A DNA stretch of 64,000 nucleotides from Pseudomonas sp. Bout1 (GCF_034314165.1 NZ_JAVIWK010000001.1:945001-1009000); one strand, 5' to 3'; numbered from the stretch's first letter, positions 19,959 through 30,161 are shown. Notes: generated from the letters alone by a model not told the origin. Program-made: numbers and translations.

Positions 19959-21377
19959 TTAAGGCATCACCGGCGGCAAATATTTAAGCGTGGTGCCCAA
20001 CGCCCACAGCAAAAACAACACCAGCGGCGTATGCACCAGCAACTGCACAAACGAAAAGCCGATCAAATCCCGCGCCTTCAACCCCAGCACGCCCAGCAGT
20101 GGCAACATATAGAACGGGTTGATCAGGTTCGGCAGCGCCTCGGCGGCGTTGTAGATCTGCACCGCCCAGCCCAGGTGATATTCCAGGTCATTGGCGACCT
20201 GCATCACATACGGCGCCTCGATGATCCACTTGCCGCCGCCCGAGGGGATAAAGAACCCCAGCACTGCCGAGTACACCCCCATCAACAACGCGTAGGTGTC
20301 GTGGGACGCGATCGAGGTGAAGAAGGTCGAGATATGGTGGGCCAGGGTCGCACCGTCACCGCCTTTGACCACCGTCATCAACGCCGCAATCGAACCATAC
20401 AACGGGAACTGGATCAGCACCCCGGTGGTGGTCGGCACCGCACGGGCCACTGCATCGAGGAAGCTGCGCGGGCGCCAGTGCAGCAACGCACCCACCATCA
20501 GGAACAGAAAGTTATAGGTATTGAGCCCGGAGATGGCGCTGATCGCCGGCTTGGTCGAGAACTCATGAAACAGCCACCCGGCCGCCAGTAACGCCAACAG
20601 GATGGTCAGCAATGGGCTGTGTTCCAGCCATTCACCCGGGCGGGTCGGCGCTTGCGGCTTGGGCAGGTTGAAGGCCGGGTCGACCCCACAAGCCTTGGCG
20701 TCACGGGCGGAGTTCGGCCCGGGCGCCGTGGCGTAGGCGATGATCAGCGACACTACGATCAGCGCCAGCAGCAGCACGCCGGATTGCCATAAAAAGATCG
20801 TCTCGGTGAACGGAATCATCCCGGTGATCGACAGGATCGACGGCGGCAAACTGGCCGGGTTGGCCTGCAATTGCGCCGCTGACGATGACAGCCCCAACGC
20901 CCAGACCGCGCCCAGGCCCAAATAGGCTGCAGCACCGGCCGCGCGGTAATCCATGCGCAAATCCGTACGCCGGGCCAGCGCCCGCACCAGCAAACCGCCG
21001 AACACCAGGGACAAGCCCCAGTTGAGCAACGAGGCAACCATTGAAATCAACGCCACCCACGCCACGGCAGAGCGGCCGTTCTTCGGGATGCGCGCCAGGC
21101 GGTCGATCAATTTCACGGCGGGCGGGGAGCTCGCCACCACATAACCGCCAATCACCACGAAGGCCATTTGCATGGTGAACGGGATCAAACTCCAGAAGCC
21201 ATCGCCAAACGCCTTCGCGGCCTCGGTCGGCGCGGCGCCCATGCTTAAGGTCGCTACCGCGACAATGATCACGGCGAGGGCGGCAAACACCCAGGAGTCA
21301 GGGAACCAGCGCTCGGCGAAGTTGGAACAACGCAGGGCAAATCGGGCGTAGCGGCTTTCTTCGATAGCATCGGCCAC
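19959..21377 (-). CDS. atoE: Short-chain fatty acid transporter (AtoE family)
   Basis: The 472-aa protein has about a dozen hydrophobic helices across its length and the AtoE-type start (FAERWFPDSWVFAALAVI). AtoE proteins import short-chain fatty acids such as acetoacetate or butyrate. The start is GTG at 21377, supported by AGAGG 9 bp upstream. No acyl-CoA transferase or thiolase genes are adjacent, so the pathway is not visible here. The divergent neighbour is an MFS transporter. Confidence 0.88.
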   Translation of the reverse strand: MADAIEESRYARFALRCSNFAERWFPDSWVFAALAVIIVAVATLSMGAAPTEAAKAFGDGFWSLIPFTMQMAFVVIGGYVVASSPPAVKLIDRLARIPKNGRSAVAWVALISMVASLLNWGLSLVFGGLLVRALARRTDLRMDYRAAGAAAYLGLGAVWALGLSSSAAQLQANPASLPPSILSITGMIPFTETIFLWQSGVLLLALIVVSLIIAYATAPGPNSARDAKACGVDPAFNLPKPQAPTRPGEWLEHSPLLTILLALLAAGWLFHEFSTKPAISAISGLNTYNFLFLMVGALLHWRPRSFLDAVARAVPTTTGVLIQFPLYGSIAALMTVVKGGDGATLAHHISTFFTSIASHDTYALLMGVYSAVLGFFIPSGGGKWIIEAPYVMQVANDLEYHLGWAVQIYNAAEALPNLINPFYMLPLLGVLGLKARDLIGFSFVQLLVHTPLVLFLLWALGTTLKYLPPVMP

Positions 21378-21464
21378 GTTCAGTACCTCTATTTGTATTT
21401 ATTATGGGGCGGCAGTTTTGCTGCATGTTCCTCTACGGCTATTCATTTGGGAATGTAGTTATCT

Positions 21465-21478
21465 TCATTGATCAATGA
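21465..21478. promoter_or_regulatory. Palindromic operator candidate between atoE and the MFS gene
   Basis: TCATTGATCAATGA is a perfect 14-bp palindrome in the 187-bp divergent promoter region. No regulator gene is adjacent, so the cognate protein is unknown. Confidence 0.4.
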
Positions 21479-21564
21479 GTAAAGCAAATATATCCAGCGC
21501 GATTGCCATCACCCGGCCCAGCTCATAACCTGCAGTCCATTTTGTTTGTCTGCCGAGCTTCTTC

Positions 21565-22854
21565 ATGACTGCCACCTCTTATCCCCAGGCGCAGCGTTTC
21601 TCCCGCTCCGACTACAAAACCCTGGGCCTGGCTGCCCTGGGCGGGGCCCTGGAAATCTACGACTTCATCATCTTCGTCTTTTTTGCGCTGACCCTCAGCC
21701 AGCTGTTCTTCCCGCCGGAAATGCCCGAATGGCTGCGCCTGCTGCAAAGCTTCGGCATCTTCGTCACCGGCTACCTCGCGCGCCCGCTGGGCGGGATCCT
21801 GATGGCGCATTTTGCCGATCACCTGGGGCGCAAACGGGTATTCAGCCTGAGCATCCTGATGATGGCGCTGCCTTGCCTGCTGATCGGGATCATGCCCACC
21901 TACGCACAAATCGGCTATTTCGCCCCCTTGATCCTGCTGGCGCTGCGCATCCTCCAGGGCGCGGCGGTGGGCGGGGAAGTGCCCAGCGCCTGGGTGTTTG
22001 TCGCCGAACACGCACCGGGTAACCATCGCGGATATGCCCTGGGCTTCCTGCAAGCCGGGCTGACCTTCGGCTACCTGCTCGGCGCGCTGACCGCGACACT
22101 GCTGGCGCAAGCCTTCACCCCGGCCGAAATCCTCGACTACGCCTGGCGCTTCCCGTTCCTGCTGGGCGGCGTATTCGGCGTGATCGGCGTATGGCTGCGG
22201 CGCTGGCTCAACGAAACCCCGGTGTTCCTGCAGATGCAGGCGCGCCGCCAAGCTGGCGCAGAATTACCGTTGCGCACCGTCCTGCGCGAACACCGCAACG
22301 CGCTGCTGCCGGCGATGATCCTCACCTGCGTGCTCACCTCCGCGGTGGTGGTACTGGTGGTGATCTCCCCAACCATGATGCAGAAAACCTTCGGCATGAG
22401 CCCCAGCCACACCTTCGCCTTGAGCGCATTGGGCATCGTGTTCCTGAACATCGGATGCGTGCTGGCCGGCCTGCTGGTAGACCGCATTGGCGCCTGGCGC
22501 GCGGTGTTGGTCTACAGCCTGTTGCTGCCAGTGGGGATCGCGGTGCTGTATGCCAGCCTGATTGCAGGCGGCGTGTGGCTGGGCGCGGCGTATGCGCTTG
22601 CCGGCTTGAGTTGCGGGGTGGTGGGCGCGGTGCCGTCGGTGATGGTTGGCCTGTTCCCGGCGCAGGTGCGCGTGTCGGGGATTTCCTTCACCTACAACAT
22701 TGCGTATGCGCTGTGGGCGAGTACCACGCCGCTGATATTGATCGCCTTGATGCCGACCAGCCCGTGGGTCTGCGTGGGGTATTGCGTGGTGATGGGCGCG
22801 GTGGGCGCAGTGAGTGCGGCGCATTTTGGCAAGCGCCGCACCCAGGCAGGGTAA
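21565..22854 (+). CDS. MFS transporter, metabolite:H+ symporter (MHS) type
   Basis: The 429-aa protein has 12 predicted membrane segments. The MHS/sugar-porter signatures include GGALEIYDF at residues 25-33 (an acidic residue in TM1), the loop 2-3 motif GxxxDxxGRKR as FADHLGRKRVF, and LRILQGAAVGGE in TM4. The family includes citrate, alpha-ketoglutarate and proline/betaine symporters; the substrate cannot be told from sequence alone. It ends 3 bp from the convergent gntP-family gene. Confidence 0.88.
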   Translation: MTATSYPQAQRFSRSDYKTLGLAALGGALEIYDFIIFVFFALTLSQLFFPPEMPEWLRLLQSFGIFVTGYLARPLGGILMAHFADHLGRKRVFSLSILMMALPCLLIGIMPTYAQIGYFAPLILLALRILQGAAVGGEVPSAWVFVAEHAPGNHRGYALGFLQAGLTFGYLLGALTATLLAQAFTPAEILDYAWRFPFLLGGVFGVIGVWLRRWLNETPVFLQMQARRQAGAELPLRTVLREHRNALLPAMILTCVLTSAVVVLVVISPTMMQKTFGMSPSHTFALSALGIVFLNIGCVLAGLLVDRIGAWRAVLVYSLLLPVGIAVLYASLIAGGVWLGAAYALAGLSCGVVGAVPSVMVGLFPAQVRVSGISFTYNIAYALWASTTPLILIALMPTSPWVCVGYCVVMGAVGAVSAAHFGKRRTQAG

Positions 22855-22857
22855 GGC

Positions 22858-24228
22858 TTACGTCAGGAAGTGCCACATCAGCAGCGTGCCGACCAGGCCG
22901 ACCACCGAGACGATGGTCTGCAACACCGACCACACCCAAATCGTCTGCTTCAACTGCAAGCCGAAGTACTCACGCACCATCCAGAAGCCGGCGTCGTTGA
23001 CGTGGCAGAAGAACACCGAGCCGGCGCCAATCGCCAGAGCCACCAGTGAGCTCTGCGTGGCTGCCAAGCCCGCCATCATCGGCGCCAGAATGCCCGCCGT
23101 GGTGGTCGTGGCAACGGTCGCCGAGCCGGTGGCCTGACGCAGCGCCACGGCAATCAACCAGGCCAGCAGCAGGTACGGCATGTGCGCGCCTTCGGCCACC
23201 TTGCTGATGGTCTGGCTAACGCCGGCATCCAGCAAGGTTTGCTTCAACCCGCCGCCCGCGCCGATGGTCAGCAACAGCACCGCGATCGGTGCCAGCGCCT
23301 TGCGCAAGGTATTGCCGACATCAGCCCGCGGCATACCACTGGCCCAACCCAGGCAAATCACCGCAGCAATTACCGCCAGGCCCAGCGCGATCAACGGCTC
23401 ACCGAGGAATTTCAAGGTCAGCGCCACCGGGCTTTCCGGTGACATGGCGACCTTGGCCAAGGTGCTGCCGAGCATCAAAATCACCGGCAACAGGATGATC
23501 AGCAGCGACACCCCAAAACTCGGCTGGCGCGGCGCCTTGGGCGGCGCACTGAACAGCGCGCCAATGTCTGCCGGCTCATCCACGTGCATGCGCTTGGACA
23601 ACCAGTTGCCGTACAGCGGGCCTGCCAGAATCACGGCCGGCACCGCCAGGCAAAAGCCCAGCAGCATGGTCAGGCCCAGGTCGGCGTGCAACGCGCCCAC
23701 CGCAATCAGCGGCCCCGGATGCGGTGGCATCAGGGCGTGCAGGGTGGTCATGCCCGCCAGCGCCGGAATCGCGATTTTCAGCAGCGGCTGGTTCGAACGC
23801 TTGGCCATGACGAAAATGATCGGAACCATCATCACCAGGCCCACTTCAAAGAACAGCGGCAAGCCAATCACCATAGCCACCAGCGCCATCACCCACGGCA
23901 GCGACTTGCCCTTGCCCAACCCCAGCAAGGTGGTGGCGATACGATCGGCAGCCCCGGACTCAGCCATCAACGCGCCGAGCATCGAGCCCAGGGCAATGAT
24001 GATCCCGGCTTCACCCAGGATCGCCCCGGCGCCTTTGCTGAAAGCCTTCGCCACTTCTTCCGGCGGCAAACCTGCGCCCACGCCGGCGATAAAGGTGCCG
24101 ATCAGGATCGACAGGAACGGCGGCAGCTTGGTCGCGCTGATCAACACGATGATGCTGGCGATGGCCAGTAATACGCAAAACATGAGGCGGGTGTCGTGAA
24201 CCATCCACGCGGCAGTCGATAACTCCAA
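22858..24228 (-). CDS. Gluconate permease, GntP family
   Basis: The 456-aa protein has about 12-14 membrane helices and GntP-family sequence throughout (for example MPPHPGPLIAVGALHADLG, ATGSATVATTTTAGI). Members import gluconate or related sugar acids by H+ symport. The start is TTG at 24228, supported by AAGGAG 8 bp upstream. An orphan: no gluconate kinase, dehydratase or gntR regulator lies next to it. GntP paralogues also take up other hydroxy-acids, so the substrate is uncertain. Confidence 0.9.
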   Translation of the reverse strand: MELSTAAWMVHDTRLMFCVLLAIASIIVLISATKLPPFLSILIGTFIAGVGAGLPPEEVAKAFSKGAGAILGEAGIIIALGSMLGALMAESGAADRIATTLLGLGKGKSLPWVMALVAMVIGLPLFFEVGLVMMVPIIFVMAKRSNQPLLKIAIPALAGMTTLHALMPPHPGPLIAVGALHADLGLTMLLGFCLAVPAVILAGPLYGNWLSKRMHVDEPADIGALFSAPPKAPRQPSFGVSLLIILLPVILMLGSTLAKVAMSPESPVALTLKFLGEPLIALGLAVIAAVICLGWASGMPRADVGNTLRKALAPIAVLLLTIGAGGGLKQTLLDAGVSQTISKVAEGAHMPYLLLAWLIAVALRQATGSATVATTTTAGILAPMMAGLAATQSSLVALAIGAGSVFFCHVNDAGFWMVREYFGLQLKQTIWVWSVLQTIVSVVGLVGTLLMWHFLT

Positions 24229-24445
24229 AACGGGACTCCTTATCGAACAGGTTGGCTAATATGTTTCTTTTTGTTTCCTGCTCGAAAAGCATACCTGATA
24301 GAAGGGTTACAGAGCGTCCATGTGCAATTTTGGTGCGCATGGCATAACGCCCACCTGACGGCGGGATGACAATTTCGCAACCCATGCCGGTGGTTTTGGC
24401 CTATAGCTCTATGATCAACCGGACGACGACACTTGAGGACATTTC

Positions 24446-25351
24446 ATGAGCGCAGGACATAGCCACGCCCAGGTACGCGCCGGCCACGAACGGCTGTTAT
24501 GGATCGCATTGGCGCTGACCGGCAGTTTTATGATTGCCGAGGTGATCGCGGCCTTTATCACCGCCAGCCTGGCGCTGTTGTCCGACGCTGCGCACATGAT
24601 GACTGACGCCCTGGCCCTGGGGATTTCCCTGGTGGCGATCCAGGTGGCCAAGCGCGCCGCCGACCGCAAACGCACCTTTGGCTATGCCCGCTTCGAGATC
24701 CTGGCGGCGGCGTTTAATGCACTGCTGCTGTTCGCCGTGGCGTTCTATATCCTTTATGAGGCGTATCAACGCTTGCAGGCACCCGCCCAGGTCCAGCCCA
24801 CCGGCATGCTGGTGATCGCGGTGCTGGGGCTGGTCGTCAACCTGATTTCCATGCGTCTGTTGAGCGCGGCCAGCGGCGAGAGCCTCAACGTGAAGGGCGC
24901 CTACCTGGAAGTCTGGAGCGACATGCTCGGCTCCATCGGCGTGATCATCGCGGCGCTGGTGATCATATACACCGGCTGGGCGTGGGTGGATTCGGTGGTC
25001 GCCGCAGCGATTGGCTTCTGGGTATTGCCGCGAACCTGGACCCTGCTCAAGGAAAGCATGAACGTGCTGCTGCAAGGTGTGCCGCACGGCATGGATATCG
25101 ACAAAGTGGAGCAGGCGCTGCGTGGGGTGCCCGGGGTAAAGGACGTACACGACCTGCATATCTGGGCGCTCACCAGCGGCAAGAACGTGCTCAGTACTCA
25201 TCTGGTGGCAGATTCGGCCCAAGGCACCGAGCAACAAATCCTCAGCCAGGTGACGCAATTACTGCATGAACAGTTCGATATTTCCCACGCGACCATTCAG
25301 GTCGAGGGCGATGGTTTTCAGCACGACGAACATGACGAGGTGCACCCCTGA
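24446..25351 (+). CDS. Cation diffusion facilitator (CzcD/ZitB-like metal efflux)
   Basis: The 301-aa protein has six membrane helices. The CDF metal sites appear as SDAAHMMTDALAL in TM2 and a matching HxxxD-type pair in TM5. There is a histidine-containing N-terminus (SAGHSHAQ) and a cytoplasmic C-terminal domain ending in a His/Asp/Glu-rich tail (QHDEHDEVH). It exports Zn2+, Cd2+ or Co2+ in exchange for protons. No czc or metal-responsive regulator is adjacent. It is divergent from the gntP-family gene. Confidence 0.93.
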   Translation: MSAGHSHAQVRAGHERLLWIALALTGSFMIAEVIAAFITASLALLSDAAHMMTDALALGISLVAIQVAKRAADRKRTFGYARFEILAAAFNALLLFAVAFYILYEAYQRLQAPAQVQPTGMLVIAVLGLVVNLISMRLLSAASGESLNVKGAYLEVWSDMLGSIGVIIAALVIIYTGWAWVDSVVAAAIGFWVLPRTWTLLKESMNVLLQGVPHGMDIDKVEQALRGVPGVKDVHDLHIWALTSGKNVLSTHLVADSAQGTEQQILSQVTQLLHEQFDISHATIQVEGDGFQHDEHDEVHP

Positions 25352-25548
25352 CCGTCAGCCACGGTGCTGGCCTTGATTAACTTATCGGCAACCGCACCTG
25401 CGCCAAGGTGATGCAAAACAACCCGCAAGCCAGTGCCGCGCAGGCGGCCCGAAAATATACTTGAGCAATGCGCCACAGCGCGCTTAAGAAAACGCCCGCA
25501 GCGCCGATGCAGGTCAGATCCCCTCCTTACTTGCCCTCCGGTGCCTCC

Positions 25549-26865
25549 ATGTTCAACACCCGTCTCAAGCAGGAGCTGTCTGCTCTTCGCGAAGAATTAT
25601 CCAGTTTGCAGCAGGTCAAGGAGAGCCTGGAAAGCGAGATGATGACCCTGACCCTGAACCCCGAAGGGCGCATCGAGTCTGTCAATGCCATTTTTCTACA
25701 GGAGATGGCGTACCAGCCAAGCCAGTTGCAGGGCCGCTTGATCGACGACCTGGTGCCCGCGCACGTCAAGCAGGACAGCTTTCAACTGCGTTTCAAGAAC
25801 GCCCTGGTACGCGGTGAACACTTTGCCGGGACCGTGCGCCTGGTACGAGGCAACGGCGATGAGGCGTGGCTGCGCTCCATCGTGCAACCGGTGCGCGGTA
25901 GCGACGGGCGTATCAAGCACATTTCGATGTACTCCAGCGACCTGACCCGCACCATCGAAGCGTCCCGCGAGCACGAAAACCTGATCACTGCGCTGGTGCG
26001 TTCCACGGCGGTCATCGAGTTCGACCTCAACGGTAATGTGCTGACGGCAAATGACCGTTTCCTCAACGGCATGGGTTATAGCCTGGCGCAGATCAAGGGC
26101 AAACATCACCGCTTGTTCTGCGAGCCGCAGGACGCCAACAGCACCGAGTACCAGCAGTTCTGGAAGCGCCTGAACGCCGGCGAATTCGTCGCCGGCCGCT
26201 TCAAACGTGTAGACAGCCACGGGCGTACGGTGTGGCTGGAGGCCTCGTATAACCCGGTGCTCGACGCCAACGAGCGCCTGTACAAAGTGGTCAAGTTCGC
26301 CACGGTGATCACCGATCAGATCAACCAGGAACAGGCGGTGGCCGAAGCGGCCAACATCGCCTACAGCACCTCCCTGCAAACCGACAGCAGCGCCCAGCGC
26401 GGCACCACGGTGGTCACCCAGGCGGTAGAGGTAATGCGCGATTTGGCCAAGCACATGGTACAGGCCGGCGAGGGCATCGAAGCGCTTAACGCCCAGTCCC
26501 AGGTGATTGGCAGCATCGTCAAGACCATCAGCGGCATCGCCGAACAGACCAACCTGCTGGCGCTCAACGCCGCCATCGAAGCCGCCCGCGCCGGTGAGCA
26601 AGGTCGTGGTTTTGCGGTGGTGGCCGATGAGGTTCGGCAACTGGCGTCGCGTACCAGCAAGGCCACCGAGGAGATCGTCGGCGTGGTGCGCCAGAACCAG
26701 GACATGGCCCGCGATGCCGTGGCGCTGATGACCGATGGCCGCCTGCAAGCCGAACAAGGCCTGGCCCTGGCGGCGGAGGCGGGCACGGTAATTGTCGAGA
26801 TCCAGGACGGTGCCCAGAAGGTGGTCAGTGCGGTGGGGCAATTCGCCAATCAACTGAGCAGCTAA
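25549..26865 (+). CDS. Soluble PAS-PAS methyl-accepting chemotaxis-type protein
   Basis: The 438-aa protein has a short N-terminal coiled coil, two PAS domains (about residues 28-125 and 148-255) and a C-terminal chemoreceptor signalling domain. The conserved hairpin tip is [22 protein letters not shown]. There is no transmembrane segment, as in BdlA/Aer-2-like sensors that read cytoplasmic redox or energy state. The signalling domain is short, with the second helix ending soon after the tip. The frame opens at 25468, but [10 protein letters not shown] at 25549 is the family-like start; the ribosome-binding site is weak. No che genes are adjacent. Confidence 0.88.
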   Translation: MFNTRLKQELSALREELSSLQQVKESLESEMMTLTLNPEGRIESVNAIFLQEMAYQPSQLQGRLIDDLVPAHVKQDSFQLRFKNALVRGEHFAGTVRLVRGNGDEAWLRSIVQPVRGSDGRIKHISMYSSDLTRTIEASREHENLITALVRSTAVIEFDLNGNVLTANDRFLNGMGYSLAQIKGKHHRLFCEPQDANSTEYQQFWKRLNAGEFVAGRFKRVDSHGRTVWLEASYNPVLDANERLYKVVKFATVITDQINQEQAVAEAANIAYSTSLQTDSSAQRGTTVVTQAVEVMRDLAKHMVQAGEGIEALNAQSQVIGSIVKTISGIAEQTNLLALNAAIEAARAGEQGRGFAVVADEVRQLASRTSKATEEIVGVVRQNQDMARDAVALMTDGRLQAEQGLALAAEAGTVIVEIQDGAQKVVSAVGQFANQLSS

Positions 26866-26918
26866 TCACTGCGGCTCATGCTTGAGGTATCGTAGGTTTT
26901 TTCTCCGAGCTTTCGTCC

Positions 26919-27497
26919 ATGAGCCCTAACCATCGCCGTCCCGTCCCGCTGTCCAAGGCCTACCGCTTGCTTAACCACGGCCCGACCGTACTGGTGAGCG
27001 CCGCACATAACGGCCAGCGCAACATCATGGCGGCGGCCTGGGCCATGCCGCTGGATTTCGAGCCGCCCAAAGTCGCCGTCGTGCTGGACAAGGCCACCTG
27101 GACCCGGCAACTGCTGGAAGGCGCCGGCACCTTCGTGCTCAACGTACCGTGTGCGGCCCAGGCCGATATCGTGCAGACCGTGGGCAACACCACTGGCAGC
27201 GAGACCGATAAGTTCGCCGCCTATGGCTTACAGACGTTCAGTGGCGAGCACACGGACGCGCCGATGCTGGAAGGGTGCGTGGCGTGGCTGGAGTGCCGGT
27301 TGCTGCCCGAACCGCATAACCAGCAGACCTATGATTTATTCCTGGCTGAAGTGGTGGCGGCCGAGGCGGATGAGCGGGTGTTCAGTGATGGCCGCTGGCA
27401 TTTCGAAGGGCAGGATGCGCTGCGTACGGTGCACCATGTGGCGGGCGGGCATTTCCTGACGATTGGCGAACCGCTGGAAGGTAAACACCTGGCGTAA
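26919..27497 (+). CDS. Flavin reductase family protein
   Basis: The 192-aa protein is a flavin-reductase-like split-barrel domain: PTVLVSA, MAAAWAMPLDFEPPKVAVVLD and FVLNVPCAAQ are typical FMN-pocket strands. Members use NAD(P)H to reduce FMN or bind FMN tightly; the electron partner is unknown. It stands alone between the chemoreceptor and the repeat array. Confidence 0.87.
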   Translation: MSPNHRRPVPLSKAYRLLNHGPTVLVSAAHNGQRNIMAAAWAMPLDFEPPKVAVVLDKATWTRQLLEGAGTFVLNVPCAAQADIVQTVGNTTGSETDKFAAYGLQTFSGEHTDAPMLEGCVAWLECRLLPEPHNQQTYDLFLAEVVAAEADERVFSDGRWHFEGQDALRTVHHVAGGHFLTIGEPLEGKHLA

Positions 27498-27515
27498 TGC
27501 CGTACATCAAAAAAC

Positions 27516-27770
27516 CTGTGGCTAGGGGGCTTGTCCTGTGGCTATGGGGGTTGTTCTGTGGTGAGGGGGCTTGTCCTGTGGTGAGGGGGCTTGTCCTGTG
27601 GTGAGGGGGCTTGTCCCCCGCTGGAGTGCGTAGCGCTCCCGCTTTTTTGGGGCCGCTACGCAGCCCAGCGGGGGACAAGCCCCCTCACCACAGAGAAGTC
27701 CCCCTGGCACAGAGAAGTCCCCCTGGCACAGACAAGTCCCCCTGCCACAGGACAAGCCCCCTCACCACAA
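27516..27770. repeat. Palindromic tandem-repeat array (5 + 5 units around a central hairpin)
   Basis: Five direct 20-bp units (consensus CTGTGGTGAGGGGGCTTGTC, 27516-27615) run into a central stem-loop (27616-27673, CCCCGCTGG...CCAGCGGGG). Five inverted units of 19-20 bp (consensus GACAAGCCCCCTCACCACAG, 27674-27769) follow. The core resembles the P. fluorescens dispersed element with GTGGCGAGGGAGCTTGCTCCC, but the outer arm has been amplified on both sides. It fills the gap between the flavin-reductase gene and the LysR gene. Confidence 0.88.
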
Positions 27771-27778
27771 TAGGTGTG

Positions 27779-28663
27779 TTACCACTGCGCCTTGTTGAGT
27801 GCCTCGGCAAACGCCATCAACTTCGGCGAGTACTGCCGCGACGGTGGGTACACCAGCGATATCGCCCGGCTGCGCCCGGCAAAATCTTCCAGCAAGGGCA
27901 CCAGGCGCCCGGCAGCCAAGTCTTCGCGCACCGCAAAATCCATCACCTGGGCGATGCCAAACCCACCCACTGCACCGTCCACCAACGCATCGCCGATATC
28001 AAAGATCAGCCTTCCCTCGACGCTCACATCCTGCACCTTGCCCTCCAGCATGAACTGCCAGTCCACCAGCCGGCTGGTGCGCAGGTTGCGCACGGTCAGG
28101 CAGTTGTGGTCCTTGAGTTCATCGACGGTGCGCGGTGTGCCAAAACGCGCGAGGTACGCCGGGGCGGCGACGGTGATCCAACGCAGCGGCGGCAGCGCCC
28201 GGGCGATCAGGCGCTGGTCCTGGATATCGCCGGTGCGCAGCAGGGCGTCAAAGCCTTCGTCGACGATGTCCACCAGGCGGTCGGTCATCACCGCTTCGAT
28301 GCGCAACTCGGGGTATTTCAGGGTCAGTTCGCCGATTACCGGCATCACCACCTTGCGGCCAAACAATGACGGTGTGCTGATCTTCAGCAAGCCGGACGGA
28401 GAAGCGCGGCGGTCGAGCATTTGCCGCTCGGCTTCGGCCAGCTCCGCCAGCAACGGCGCGCTGCGCTCATACAGCATTTGCCCGTCGGGCGTGAGGCTGA
28501 CGCTGCGGGTGTTGCGTTGCAGCAGGCGCACGCCCAGTTGGTTTTCCAGCCGGGAAATGGCGCGGGACAAGCCCGATTGGGTCAACCCCAAGTCCCCGGC
28601 AGCGCGGGTAAAACTGCGGGTTTCGGCGACGCGTATCAGCAGGCGTACAGCGTTCAGGTCCAT
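27779..28663 (-). CDS. LysR-family transcriptional regulator
   Basis: The 294-aa protein has an N-terminal winged HTH (AVRLLIRVAETRSFTRAA, then SGLSRAISRLENQLGVRLLQR) and a periplasmic-binding-like effector domain. I used the ATG at 28663 (MDLNAVRL); another ATG 12 nt upstream (28675) is possible. It is divergent from an MFS drug-efflux gene with a 94-bp shared promoter, the classic arrangement for a LysR regulator of that gene. The inducer is unknown. Confidence 0.92.
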   Translation of the reverse strand: MDLNAVRLLIRVAETRSFTRAAGDLGLTQSGLSRAISRLENQLGVRLLQRNTRSVSLTPDGQMLYERSAPLLAELAEAERQMLDRRASPSGLLKISTPSLFGRKVVMPVIGELTLKYPELRIEAVMTDRLVDIVDEGFDALLRTGDIQDQRLIARALPPLRWITVAAPAYLARFGTPRTVDELKDHNCLTVRNLRTSRLVDWQFMLEGKVQDVSVEGRLIFDIGDALVDGAVGGFGIAQVMDFAVREDLAAGRLVPLLEDFAGRSRAISLVYPPSRQYSPKLMAFAEALNKAQW

Positions 28664-28757
28664 GATTAAAGTCATTACTGAAAGAGTGATAAGGCTATTT
28701 ATCATCTGTTGAGCATGAAAGACACTGGCGCCTCTTATTTTCTGGCAGGACGCTGTG

Positions 28758-30155
28758 ATGCCTTTATCTCGACCCTCAGGCTGGATGCTGTTGCTGCTGG
28801 CCACCGCGCAACTGATCATCGCCCTGGACGCGACCATTGTGTTTGTCGCGCTGCCGCAAATCGGCAGCCACCTGGGTTTTTCCGCCCAGCAATTGCAGTG
28901 GGTGGTCAGTGCCTACAGCGTAGCGTTCGGCGGCTTCCTGCTGCTGGGCGGCCGGGCGGCAGACCTGCTGGGCAAGCGACGTTTGTACATCCTCGGCCAA
29001 GCGCTGTACGCGTTGGCTTCCCTGGCGGCGGTGCTGGGCGGCAGTGCCCTGCTGCTGGTGCTGGCCCGGGCAGTGCAGGGTGTGGGCGGGGCGCTGTTAT
29101 TCCCGGCCACGCTGGCGCTGATCAACACCCACTATGCCGAGGGGCCAGCGCGTAACCGGGCGTTTGCGGTGTGGAGTGCGGCCTCGGCAGCCGGCCTGGC
29201 ATTGGGCGCGTTGCTCGGCGGTGTGTTGACCCAGGCGTGGGGCTGGGAAGCGGTGTTTCTGGTGAACGTGCCATTGGCCGGTGCCTGTGCCCTGGCGGCG
29301 CGCTACTGGATTCCCGCCGATGGCGAGCGGGCCCGTGGGCGCAATTTTGATATCAGCGGTGCGTTGACCGTCACGGTGGGCGGCACGTTGCTGGTGTTCG
29401 CCCTGGTGCAAGGGCCGGAATGGGGCTGGGCGGCGCCGTCGACCGTGGGCTGCATGGCCTTGGCGCTGGCCCTGCTTGGGCTGTTTGCCTGGATCGAACA
29501 CCGCGGCCGTGACCCGTTGATGCCGCTTCGGCTGCTTGGCTATCGCGAGTTGCGCATGGCCATGGTGTTGACGGCAGTGTTCATGAGCAGCTTTGGCGTG
29601 CAGTACTACTTCCTGGCGGTGTACTACCAGCAGGTCTATGGCTACAGCGTGTTGCAGGCAGGGTTGGCGTTTTTACCGGCGACCCTGGTGTGCACCGCCG
29701 GCATCTGGCTGGCGGAGCGTTCGTTGGCGCGGCTGGGGTTACGCACCACCCTGGTCAGCGGCCAGTTGGCGGGCGCGGTGGGTATCGCGCTGGTGTGCCT
29801 GGCGTTGCCGACAGGGGCGGGGTTTTGGTCGCTGCTGCCGGGGATTTTTATCCTGAGTATCGGCCAGGGCATGACCTGGACGGCGATGTGGGTGGCTGCC
29901 GGGTTGGGTATCCGCCCGGGCGAGCAGGGTGTGGCGGCAGGCATGGCGTCTACCAGCCAGCAGATTGGCGGTGCGTTGGGGCTGGCGTTGCTGGTGTCGT
30001 TGGCGAACGCCGGTGGGTCGACGGGCGCAGCGCAGGCGCGCGGGATTGAACTGGCGTTGTGGTGGAGCGCGGCGATTGCCCTGGCAGGTGCGGTGCTGGC
30101 GTTGGCCCTTAAAGAACGAGCTCCAGCGTCGAATACGATTTCGGCAGCGACATAG
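28758..30155 (+). CDS. MFS multidrug efflux transporter, DHA2 (14-TMS) family
   Basis: The 465-aa protein has about 14 membrane helices. It carries DHA2 signatures: LDATIVFVALPQIG in TM1, WVVSAYSV, the loop 2-3 motif GGRAADLLGKRR, and motif C-like GLALGALLGGVL. It probably exports hydrophobic drugs or a related compound by proton antiport. It is divergent from, and likely controlled by, the adjacent LysR gene. The ATG at 28758 is preferred over the GTG just before it. Confidence 0.9.
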   Translation: MPLSRPSGWMLLLLATAQLIIALDATIVFVALPQIGSHLGFSAQQLQWVVSAYSVAFGGFLLLGGRAADLLGKRRLYILGQALYALASLAAVLGGSALLLVLARAVQGVGGALLFPATLALINTHYAEGPARNRAFAVWSAASAAGLALGALLGGVLTQAWGWEAVFLVNVPLAGACALAARYWIPADGERARGRNFDISGALTVTVGGTLLVFALVQGPEWGWAAPSTVGCMALALALLGLFAWIEHRGRDPLMPLRLLGYRELRMAMVLTAVFMSSFGVQYYFLAVYYQQVYGYSVLQAGLAFLPATLVCTAGIWLAERSLARLGLRTTLVSGQLAGAVGIALVCLALPTGAGFWSLLPGIFILSIGQGMTWTAMWVAAGLGIRPGEQGVAAGMASTSQQIGGALGLALLVSLANAGGSTGAAQARGIELALWWSAAIALAGAVLALALKERAPASNTISAAT

Positions 30156-30161
30156 TTCAAC

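Noticed and set aside
27516..27770. Possible CRISPR array
   Set aside because: Units are tandem with no spacers between them, the second half is inverted, and no cas genes are near.
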